This document shows positions 43,615-51,311 of a DNA stretch of 64,000 nucleotides, piece by piece. A program made the translations under genes and the position numbers. Source of the DNA: Palsa-1447 sp964414785. GTDB taxonomy: Bacteria; Verrucomicrobiota; Verrucomicrobiia; Opitutales; Opitutaceae. The stretch is taken from positions 84,037-148,036 of the forward strand of contig CAYPXZ010000004.1 of NCBI GenBank assembly GCA_964414785.1. Reading direction: 5' to 3'. The notes beneath the pieces were generated by a model. It saw nothing but the letters and a program-made list of their open reading frames with translations. It did not search any database and had not been told where the DNA came from. Each line of letters opens with the position of its first letter. Positions within the stretch are counted from its first letter, which is position 1.

Positions 43615-44196
43615 ATGGACGCCGACGCACGGGCACGGGCCGCGATCGACGCCGCCCACGAGGGCGATCCCCACCGCACAGGCGATGGCAGGGCGGCCGA
43701 GCTCGCCTATGCCGACCGGATGGAGACGTGGGTGGCGAGGATCGTGCCGGGGGCGGAACCGATCCTCAGGCTGGCCGCCCGCTGCCAGCACCTCGAGCGC
43801 TGGTCGGTCCCCCGCGCCTCCTTCCCCGAGGGCAAGGCCGGGTACCTCGCATGGCGCCGCTCGCTCTATGTCAAGCAGGCGGAGCGCGCGCGGCAGCTGC
43901 TCACCGACTCCGGGGTCCCGACCGACAAGGCCGACGAGGCGGCCACCTGGGTCTCGAAGACTGGTCTTCGCACGAACCCCGGGACGCAGGCGCTCGAGGA
44001 CGCGGCCGTCCTTGTCTTCCTGGAGAGCGAGATCGAGGCCTTCGCGGCCCAGCACGGGGACTACCCCCGCGAGAAGTTCGTCGACATCCTCCGGAAGACC
44101 TGGAGGAAGATGAGCCCGAGGGCGCAGGAGCTTGCGCGGGGCCTGGACCTGCCGGGCCCGGTGGCCGACCTCGTTCGCGAGGCGACGGGCGCCTGA
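43615..44196 (+). CDS. DUF4202 protein
   Basis: 193 aa. It matches DUF4202: a DAAHEGDPHRTGDGRAAELA start, AARCQHLERWSVPRASFPEG and GYLAWRRSLYVKQAERARQL in the middle, then VFLESEIEAFAAQHGDYPRE near the end. The HxxRW-P-R-SFPEG block with the conserved His is suggestive of a catalytic or metal-binding site, but function is unknown. It follows the DUF2007 gene by one base and should be cotranscribed with glyQS. Confidence 0.85.
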   Translation: MDADARARAAIDAAHEGDPHRTGDGRAAELAYADRMETWVARIVPGAEPILRLAARCQHLERWSVPRASFPEGKAGYLAWRRSLYVKQAERARQLLTDSGVPTDKADEAATWVSKTGLRTNPGTQALEDAAVLVFLESEIEAFAAQHGDYPREKFVDILRKTWRKMSPRAQELARGLDLPGPVADLVREATGA

Positions 44197-44204
44197 CCTG
44201 CCGC

Positions 44205-45770
44205 TTACGTCCTCTTCGCCAGGCGCAGGTCCCTCCGCAGGTGCTCGAGCAGCCGGCCCCTGAAGACGATCAGGTCGCACGCCTCGGCGGCGGTTCCGGT
44301 CGCCTCCCACAGGTTGGATGAATCGAGCTCGCCCTGGTCGATGACGCTCCCGGCGGAGACCTGCCGGTCCGGCAGCCCCGGCGCCGAGACGACGAGCGAG
44401 CCCTGCCTAAGGAAGAAGAATGCCCGGCACGGCGCGCCCCGGCTGAAGAGCTCCTCCCCCTTCTCGAGGTGGATGGCCCGCACGACGTCCTCCGGGGGCG
44501 GCAGGAGCTGGCTGATATCCCTCGGGAAGACGAGGTCGAAGGTCCAGTCGATCATGACGCGCAGCTTGCGCATCGTGCCGGGGAGCTTCGCCAGGTAGAT
44601 CGTCCGCCACATCCACCAGGCGACGAATCCCTTGAAGTGGAACCCGAACACCTCGGCCACGGCGGCGCGCTCGCCGATTGTCGCGAGCTGCCCCATGTAG
44701 CGGTAGCGGAAGGGCCGGGGCTGCTCCCCGCGCAGGACAGCCGTCAGGTTCCTCCCGAGGAGGATCCCCTGGCGGAGCGCGAACTGGGCGGTCGGCGGCG
44801 ACACCTTGACCCCGGTCCCGTCGTCCCACGGGACCGCGGCCCCGTCACCCGCGGCCCAGAGGCCCTCGATCCCGGCAACCCTCAAGGCGGGGTCCGTGGG
44901 CACGCGTCCCTTCACGGCCCCGATTCCGAGCTGGCGGCAGAGGTCCATGACGACCGGGTTCGGCGCATTGCCGACGGTCGTGACGACGGTGTTCGCATCG
45001 ATCCCGGAGCCGTCGCCAAGCGTGACGCGCCTCGCCGTCACGGCCGTCACGCGCGCGTTGAGCCGGACCTCCACGCCCCGGCCCTCAAGGACCCCGCGCG
45101 CGTAGGACCCGAGCTTGGGCCCGATCTCCCCGAGCAGCTCGCTGCCGCCGTGGACGAGCACGACCCGCGCCCGCGAGGACCTGAGGTTGGCGTAGAACCG
45201 GTGCGCCTGACGGATGAAGTCGAGCATCTGGCCGGCCGTCTCGACACCCGTGTAGCCGCCGCCCACGACGACAAACGTGAGGAGCCGGGCCCGGGTCTCC
45301 TCGTCCTCGACAAGGTTGGCCTCCTCGAGGCGGTTGATGAGCGCGGCGCGAAGCCGGAGCGCGTCGGCGACGTTCTTCATCGGCCATCCGTATTCCTGCA
45401 TCCCCGGCACGGAGCCGAGGTCCGTCACGTTGCCCAAGGCAAGGACGAGGTGCTTGTACCCGATCCTGTGGTCGCGCGTGAAGCGCCCCCCGTCGAGCGT
45501 GAGCGTCCTCGACTGCCAGTCGATCTTCTGGATCGAGCCCTGCAGCACGTTGACCCCGCGGCAGAACTGGCGGAGCGGGTTCACGACGTCGACCGGGGCG
45601 AGCGACGATCCCGCGACCTCGGCGAGCATCGGCTGGAAGACGAGGACGTTGCGCTCGGAGACGAGCGCGACCCTGCGCTCCCCCTCGGCCGCGCCGAACG
45701 CGCGGCCGAGCTCCCGGGCGCAGTAGGCCCCGGCGAATCCCCCTCCGGCGATGACGACGTCAAAATCCAT
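44205..45770 (-). CDS. NDH-2-like NAD(P)H:quinone oxidoreductase with C-terminal cNMP-binding-like domain
   Basis: 521 aa. Residues 1-405 are a type II NADH dehydrogenase-like flavoprotein: FAD site VVIAGGGFAGAYCARELGRA, NAD site FVVVGGGYTGVETAGQM near residue 165, and a late GLWAAGDGAAVP. Residues ~420-505 look like a cyclic-nucleotide-binding beta roll: HLEKGEELFSRGAPCRAFFF, then LRQGSLVVSAPG. NDH-2 oxidises NADH to reduce quinone at the membrane without proton pumping. The C-terminal domain suggests nucleotide regulation or targeting (inference). It is 29 bp after the threonine-dehydratase homologue. Confidence 0.88.
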   Translation of the reverse strand: MDFDVVIAGGGFAGAYCARELGRAFGAAEGERRVALVSERNVLVFQPMLAEVAGSSLAPVDVVNPLRQFCRGVNVLQGSIQKIDWQSRTLTLDGGRFTRDHRIGYKHLVLALGNVTDLGSVPGMQEYGWPMKNVADALRLRAALINRLEEANLVEDEETRARLLTFVVVGGGYTGVETAGQMLDFIRQAHRFYANLRSSRARVVLVHGGSELLGEIGPKLGSYARGVLEGRGVEVRLNARVTAVTARRVTLGDGSGIDANTVVTTVGNAPNPVVMDLCRQLGIGAVKGRVPTDPALRVAGIEGLWAAGDGAAVPWDDGTGVKVSPPTAQFALRQGILLGRNLTAVLRGEQPRPFRYRYMGQLATIGERAAVAEVFGFHFKGFVAWWMWRTIYLAKLPGTMRKLRVMIDWTFDLVFPRDISQLLPPPEDVVRAIHLEKGEELFSRGAPCRAFFFLRQGSLVVSAPGLPDRQVSAGSVIDQGELDSSNLWEATGTAAEACDLIVFRGRLLEHLRRDLRLAKRT

Positions 45771-45779
45771 GGCGGTCCT

Positions 45780-45785
45780 ACTATA
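45780..45785 (-). promoter_or_regulatory. Candidate -10 element very close to the NDH-2 start
   Basis: On the minus strand TATAGT ends nine bases before the ATG, with AGGA between them. If used, the transcript would be leaderless or nearly so; otherwise AGGA is simply the ribosome-binding site within the operon. Confidence 0.25.
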
Positions 45786-45799
45786 GCGGCCCGCGGCCC

Positions 45800-46744
45800 C
45801 TACCCAAGCAGCCGTTCCAGATCCAGATTGCCCCCGGAGAGGATGACCCCGACGCGCTTCCCCGCGGTCGGAAGGCGCCGCTCGGCGAGCGCGGCGTAGC
45901 CGACGGCCCCGGACGGCTCGACGGCCACCTTGAGGACCTCGAAGAGGCGCCGGACCGCGGCGATGATGGCCGTGTCCGGCACGGTGCCTATCGCCTCCAC
46001 ATGCCGCACGATGACCGGGAAAGTCAGCTCACCCACCAACGCGAGGAGGCCGTCGGCCACGCTCTCGGGGCTCTCCACCGGCACCCGGACGCGCGACTGA
46101 AACGATAGGCTCGCGTCGGCGGCCCCCTCCGGCTCGCCCGCGAAGACCCGGATGGCCGGCCTAAGCCCCTTGGCGGCAATGGCGGTGCCCGCCAAAAGCC
46201 CTCCGCCACCCACCGGGCACACGATGATGTCGATGTCCGGAACCTGCGCGATGAGCTCCAGGGCGGCCGTGCCCTGCCCCGCGATGATGCGCCGGTCGTC
46301 ATAGGGATGGATGAGCGTCGCCCCGGTTTCCCGGACAACCCTGTCAGCGGCCTCCTCCCGGGCCCTGTGCGTCGGTTCGCAGAAGACGATCCGGCCCCCG
46401 TAGCGCTCGACGGACGCGATCTTCACGGGGCTCGCCGTGCGCGGCATGACCACGGTCGCCGGGATTCCCCTGAGTCCGGCCGCCCAGGCGAGCGCCGCGG
46501 CGTGGTTCCCGGAGGAGTGGGTGGCGACCCCGCGCCCCGCCTCGGAATCCGTCAGGCAGAGGACCGCGTTGACGGCCCCCCGGGCCTTGAAGGCCCCCGT
46601 CTTCTGGAAGTTCTCGCACTTGAAGTGGATCTCGGCCCCGGAGAGCTCGTTGAGCCGGCGGCTTGTCAGGACGGGCGTCCTTTGGACGTGCGGGCGGATG
46701 CGGTCGTGCGCCTCCTGGATATCGCTGAGGGAAAGCTCGGCCAT
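45800..46744 (-). CDS. PLP-dependent threonine/serine dehydratase or serine racemase
   Basis: 314 aa. Fold type II PLP enzyme: the lysine lies in CENFQKTGAFKARGA, then GVATHSSGNHAAALAWAAGL, and the phosphate loop is VCPVGGGGLLAGTAIAAKG. No ACT regulatory domain follows, so it is the short type (biodegradative threonine dehydratase, serine racemase or hydroxyaspartate lyase). ATG 46744 is 16 bp after the stop of the S53 peptidase gene, on the same strand, with GAGGAT as a plausible ribosome-binding site lying inside that gene's tail. A longer ACT-containing relative is at 60440-61651. Confidence 0.87.
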   Translation of the reverse strand: MAELSLSDIQEAHDRIRPHVQRTPVLTSRRLNELSGAEIHFKCENFQKTGAFKARGAVNAVLCLTDSEAGRGVATHSSGNHAAALAWAAGLRGIPATVVMPRTASPVKIASVERYGGRIVFCEPTHRAREEAADRVVRETGATLIHPYDDRRIIAGQGTAALELIAQVPDIDIIVCPVGGGGLLAGTAIAAKGLRPAIRVFAGEPEGAADASLSFQSRVRVPVESPESVADGLLALVGELTFPVIVRHVEAIGTVPDTAIIAAVRRLFEVLKVAVEPSGAVGYAALAERRLPTAGKRVGVILSGGNLDLERLLG

Positions 46745-46760
46745 GGGGATCGTGCCATCC

Positions 46761-49700
46761 TCAGGGCGGCGCCTGGTAGACCTCGACGAGGGCGATCCCG
46801 GTAGCACCGCCGGCGCCGGCCACCTCGGCGGTGTAGGTCCCGGGCGGCAGGTTGAGCAGGAGCGCGCTGTCGGCGCTGCCGCCCTGCAGCGCGAACGCGC
46901 CGACCGTCACCGCCACCGACGAGATTTCGGCGGAATTGGGCGCGTTCTGCCATCCGGTGTTGGTGCCGACCACCTTGTTCGCCGAGTCGTACACGGTGAG
47001 GATTGGCTGGGCGAGCGCCCCGCTCACGCCGAAGGCCTGGAGCCCCGGCCCGACGCCGCGCACGAGGACCCTGGCGGGATGGGACCCGGTGACCACGAAG
47101 CCTGCGATCAGGATGTTGCCGCCGGTGCCGACCAGGGCCCGGGTCGAGATGTTGGCCAGAAGGAGCGGGTCGGACGTGCTCGTCTCATAGACTTCGGCGA
47201 GCCCGACGCCCGTCGTCGAGTTCGCCCCGGAGAGCCCGACGGAGTAGTTCCCGGGTGTCAGGTCCGCGAGCATCGCGCTGTCGGCGCTTCCCGAGGCCAG
47301 CGCAAACGCCCCGACCTGGGAGGAGATCGTCGCAATCGCCGCGGAATCCGCTCCCGTGCCCCAGCCCGTGTTTGCCCCGATCGCGGTGCCCGCCGCGTTG
47401 TAGAGGGTAATCGTGGGGTTCGCCAGCACTCCGCCCACGCCGAACGCGGCGAGCGCCGGCCCGACGCCGCGGATCAGCACCTGCTTGGGGACGCCCGCCG
47501 GGCCCTCGATCACGAATCCGGCGATTGCGACCGCGCTCCCGGTCTGGACCTGCGACCTGCTCGAGATGTTGATCAGGCGGCTGCCCGGGCTCACGAAGGC
47601 GGCGCTGCTGACCGACGTCGCAACGGAGTTGGCGATGGACACGGTGTAGCTGCCGGGAAGCGTCGCGGTGTAGGTGGGTAGTGTGGCCCCGGGGACGGGC
47701 GAGCCGTTGCGCAGCCACTGGTAGGTGAAGGGCCCTGCGCCCGAGACCGTGACGGAGAGGACCACGCCCCCTCCCGCGGGGAGGGTCGCCGCCTGCGGCG
47801 GGACCGTGATGTCCGGGTAGCCCGCGGGCAGGGCGATCGCGAGCGTCGCCGCCGAGCTTGTCGCCGATCCGTCCATGTTCGAGACCGTCACATTGTAGGC
47901 GCCGGCGTCGGATTCCTGCGCCTGCGCGATTGCGTAGTAGGGCTGCGTGGCCCCGGGGATCGGGGAGTTGTTAAGGTACCACTGATACGTGAGGGGCGCC
48001 GTCCCGGCTATCCCGAAGGAGAACCGCGCACCCGACCCGAGATTGACGGTCTGGCTCGCCGGTTCCGCAGTGAAGAACGGGGCGGAGTCCGCACCGGGGA
48101 TGATCCTCCTGATCGTGTTGTTGACCGCGTCCGCGACGTACACGATGCCGGAGTTGTCGACCGTGACGTCCCCCGGGATGTCGAAGCGGGCGTTGCTGGA
48201 GAGGCCGTCCACGCTGTTCGGGGTGCCGGCGGCGCCGGCAACCGTCGTCACGAATCCCGCGGGCGATACCTTGCGGATCGTGTCGTTGAGCGAATCGGCC
48301 ACGTAGACGTTGCCGGAGCTGTCGACGCCGACTCCCGCCGGCGCGTTGAACCGGGCCGCGGGCCCGCTGCCGTCGACGTTGCCCGACTTGAGGGGCGACC
48401 CGGCAAGGGTCGTGACGGCGCCCGAGGGCGCGATCTCCCGGATCAGGTCGTTGCCACTGTCCGCGACGAAGATGTTTCCCGCGGCGTCCATGGCGACGCC
48501 GGTCGGGTCGTTGAACTGCGCGGCGACACCGGTGCCGTCGGCCGAGCCGGACGCCCCGGAACCCGCCACGGTGGTCACGACGCCGGCGGGCGTGACCTTC
48601 CTGATCACGTTGCCCTGGCCGTCGGCGACAATGACGTTGCCGGCCCCGTCGACCGCCAGGTTCTGCGGGTCGAAGAGGCGCGCGGCCGATCCCGTCCCGT
48701 CGAGGTCGCCGCGGGTCCCCGCGAGGCCTGCGAGCGTCGAGACGACCCCCGCGGGCGTGATCTTGCGGATCGTGTAGTTGCCGGCATCGGCGACATAGAG
48801 GTTGCCGCTGGCGTCAAAGGCGACCCCGCCAATGCCGCCGAACTGGGCCGTGGCCGCGGGTCCGTCGGCGGTCCCGCTCTTGCCGGGTGTCCCCGCGACG
48901 GTCGTGACGACGCCGCCCGGGGTCACCTTCCGGACCGCGAAGTTCTGCGAGTCGGCGACGTAGACGATGCCGGTCGGGTCGACCCTCACCCCGCCCGGAA
49001 AGGAGAAGCGCGCCGCCCTTCCGGTGCCGTCGGCGACCCCGCCCGCGCCCGGCCACCCGGCGAGCGTCGTCACGCCCACGGAGTTCACCGTGAGGCTGGC
49101 AGGTACCGACACCACGGTGCCGGTCGAGTCGGTGACCGAGCACTTGAATTGGTCCCCGGTCATGGGTCCCGACGTCCCGCTGACAGTGAGCGTCGCGGTG
49201 GCGGTCCCGCCGTAGTTCCCCGAATCGCTCAGGGCGGCCCATGTCGTGGAGCCAGTCGGAAGGCGCTGCCAATGGAAGCTGACCGGAGGAGTCCCCTCCC
49301 CAACGACGAAGAACGTGGCCGGCTGGCCCACCGTGACCACCTGGTCGCCCAATTGGCCGGGAATGTTTACCGAGTTGCCCGGAGCGCTTGGCGCCGCCAG
49401 GAGCGCGGAAACGACCGGCACGCCGACGCCCGTGACCAGGTCATATCCCACCCCCGCGGTGTAGGCGCCGTTGTTTCCCGTGGTGATGTCGCGCAGGTTT
49501 GACGTGCCGATCATCGGGTAGATCCACGGGTTGAGCAGGCCGAGCGGGGAGCCCCGCTTCTGGTTGATGAGGGCGCAGAACGCGGCCCAGGTCGGCGTCG
49601 CCCAGCTCGTCCCTCCGAACATGACCTGGTTCCCATTGTAGACGACCATCGCGGGCTCGCTCGGGTCCGCGGTCGCCGCGACGTCCGGGGTGAGCCTCAT

Positions 49701-51008
49701 GGTCCCTGTCGGGACGCCGGTCCCCTTCTGCCAGCCCGGCCTGCCGAAGACGACGCTGATGCCTCCGCCGCTGCCCGACCACGCCGTCTCGCTGGTCACG
49801 GTGTTCGTTGAATCGAGCGTCAGGGACGTACCCCCGACACCCGTGACATCGGGATCGGAGGTCGGATACGATGTCTGGAGGACACCGTTGGCGGTGGCCC
49901 CGGTGTCCCCCGAGGCCACGAGGACCGTCACGCCGGCGCTTGCAAGGTTGGCCATGTACTGGGCCTCGATGACGAGGTAGTCCTTGGGCACGTCGAGCTC
50001 GTTGCCGCCGATCGAGATCGAGAGGATCCGAAGGCTCGGCTGGCTGGGAAGGTCGGCGTAGACCTGCTGGAGGATCTCGTCGTTCTCGGCCGGGTCGTCC
50101 TCGCTCGCACCGTAAACCCTGATCTTCGCCCCGGGCGCCAGGGAGCTCGCCCATTCCACGTCGAGCGCGGCCTCCTCCTGCGTGGGGATGCTGGGCGAGC
50201 TCGAGGGCCCCGCGCCGACGTTCACCATCGTGACGTTGCTCAGGGACTGGGTGACCCCCGCCGTCGTCCAGAAGGCGGTCAGGTCGCTCGTCTGGGGGAA
50301 GGCGAGCGCGTAGATGGCGATGGTCTGGCCCGAACCCGTGACGCTCAGGCCGTCCGCGTTGTAGGCCTTCGCCACCTGCGAGGGCAGGTAGCCCCCCAGG
50401 TTGATCTGCCCGACGTTGGGGTGGACGAGCCGGGGGGTCGACAGGGGATGGCGGCGGATGTGGGGCTGGAGCCCATGGATCCCGAGGACGGCGGCGGAGA
50501 TGTCCGAGGGAACGCTCGGCGCCGTGACCGCCGACGTGAACTCGCCGTCGGCGGTCGCCACCCGTGCAAAGCCCACCTGGAAGGCGCCCGCCACGGCGCT
50601 GACCGCGCCGCGCCCGAACACCCCCAGCCGGTTGTCGTCGGTGCGCGTGACCTCAAGGCCCTGCCCCTTCAGCCACCGGACGACCTTGTCGTGATCCGCC
50701 GCAAGCGGGAAGTACCTCGCCTGCTTCTCGGCGTCGGAAATCCGCTCGCCGCGCGCGATCCGGGCCTGCATCTCGTCAAAATTGCGCATGCGAAGGGCCA
50801 CCTCGAACGTCATGCCTGCGGACAGCTCGTCGGCAGTCAGAACGGACCTGATGACCACCGCCGCGCGGCCCCCGCGGGGCCCCGCGCCAATATCCCTGAC
50901 GCTCCCCTCAAACGTGTCGCGCGCCGCCGGCGGCGTCGCCGCCCCGCCGGAAAGGCGGAAAAAAAAGACGGAAAGAAGCAGGAGCGCGCGGGCGCGATTA
51001 CCGTTCAC
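46761..51008 (-). CDS. Giant exported S53 peptidase with NHL, Ig-like and C-terminal repeat modules
   Basis: About 1,415 aa from GTG 51008, chosen because it gives a signal peptide (NGNRARALLLLSVFFF, then RLSGGAA). Residues ~40-170 are a Pro-kumamolisin activation domain. The S53 catalytic domain covers ~200-540: acidic pair in EEAALDVEWA near 277, SGDTG near 366 and nucleophile Ser in GGTSWATPTWAAF near 467. Residues 550-640 look Ig-like; 645-970 hold about six NHL repeats (NIFVADSGNDLIREIAPSG); 975-1120 contain two Ig-like domains; 1140-1415 are two copies of a module with IRGVGP and GSADSA motifs. Probably autoprocessed and secreted or surface-bound. Downstream neighbours are the dehydratase and NDH-2. 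Confidence 0.88.
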   Translation of the reverse strand: MNGNRARALLLLSVFFFRLSGGAATPPAARDTFEGSVRDIGAGPRGGRAAVVIRSVLTADELSAGMTFEVALRMRNFDEMQARIARGERISDAEKQARYFPLAADHDKVVRWLKGQGLEVTRTDDNRLGVFGRGAVSAVAGAFQVGFARVATADGEFTSAVTAPSVPSDISAAVLGIHGLQPHIRRHPLSTPRLVHPNVGQINLGGYLPSQVAKAYNADGLSVTGSGQTIAIYALAFPQTSDLTAFWTTAGVTQSLSNVTMVNVGAGPSSSPSIPTQEEAALDVEWASSLAPGAKIRVYGASEDDPAENDEILQQVYADLPSQPSLRILSISIGGNELDVPKDYLVIEAQYMANLASAGVTVLVASGDTGATANGVLQTSYPTSDPDVTGVGGTSLTLDSTNTVTSETAWSGSGGGISVVFGRPGWQKGTGVPTGTMRLTPDVAATADPSEPAMVVYNGNQVMFGGTSWATPTWAAFCALINQKRGSPLGLLNPWIYPMIGTSNLRDITTGNNGAYTAGVGYDLVTGVGVPVVSALLAAPSAPGNSVNIPGQLGDQVVTVGQPATFFVVGEGTPPVSFHWQRLPTGSTTWAALSDSGNYGGTATATLTVSGTSGPMTGDQFKCSVTDSTGTVVSVPASLTVNSVGVTTLAGWPGAGGVADGTGRAARFSFPGGVRVDPTGIVYVADSQNFAVRKVTPGGVVTTVAGTPGKSGTADGPAATAQFGGIGGVAFDASGNLYVADAGNYTIRKITPAGVVSTLAGLAGTRGDLDGTGSAARLFDPQNLAVDGAGNVIVADGQGNVIRKVTPAGVVTTVAGSGASGSADGTGVAAQFNDPTGVAMDAAGNIFVADSGNDLIREIAPSGAVTTLAGSPLKSGNVDGSGPAARFNAPAGVGVDSSGNVYVADSLNDTIRKVSPAGFVTTVAGAAGTPNSVDGLSSNARFDIPGDVTVDNSGIVYVADAVNNTIRRIIPGADSAPFFTAEPASQTVNLGSGARFSFGIAGTAPLTYQWYLNNSPIPGATQPYYAIAQAQESDAGAYNVTVSNMDGSATSSAATLAIALPAGYPDITVPPQAATLPAGGGVVLSVTVSGAGPFTYQWLRNGSPVPGATLPTYTATLPGSYTVSIANSVATSVSSAAFVSPGSRLINISSRSQVQTGSAVAIAGFVIEGPAGVPKQVLIRGVGPALAAFGVGGVLANPTITLYNAAGTAIGANTGWGTGADSAAIATISSQVGAFALASGSADSAMLADLTPGNYSVGLSGANSTTGVGLAEVYETSTSDPLLLANISTRALVGTGGNILIAGFVVTGSHPARVLVRGVGPGLQAFGVSGALAQPILTVYDSANKVVGTNTGWQNAPNSAEISSVAVTVGAFALQGGSADSALLLNLPPGTYTAEVAGAGGATGIALVEVYQAPP

Positions 51009-51311
51009 GGGGAAGGAGAGGCAATATGCGACCCGCCGTGGGGTGGGAAGTTCATTATCGGTGTATCGTTGGGTAACAGTTCCGACACATACGGCGCCGT
51101 GGGGGACCGGCGCACACAGGAGGGAGCGTTCCATTCTGTATATAGGGCTCCATGAAACCCGTCGTCTTCCTGCGCGGGTAGGCAAATGACCGAATGCCTA
51201 GATCACCCCATAGCGGAACAGATCAATAGATAATAGATTTGAGGATAGATACGTAGAACTACTCACGGCCGCTGCCGCAATCAATCAGCCAACCCAAGAA
51301 AGAAGAAAAAC
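51009..51311. other. Divergent intergenic region between two giant secreted proteins
   Basis: 303 bp. AT-richer from 51180 onward, with GATAATAG near 51226 as a possible -10 for the rightward gene and a TAGGCA/TGCCTA hairpin (51179-51184 with 51195-51200). The S53 peptidase frame stays open leftwards to 51185, but residues encoded there are not conserved-looking. It should contain both promoters. Confidence 0.5.
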
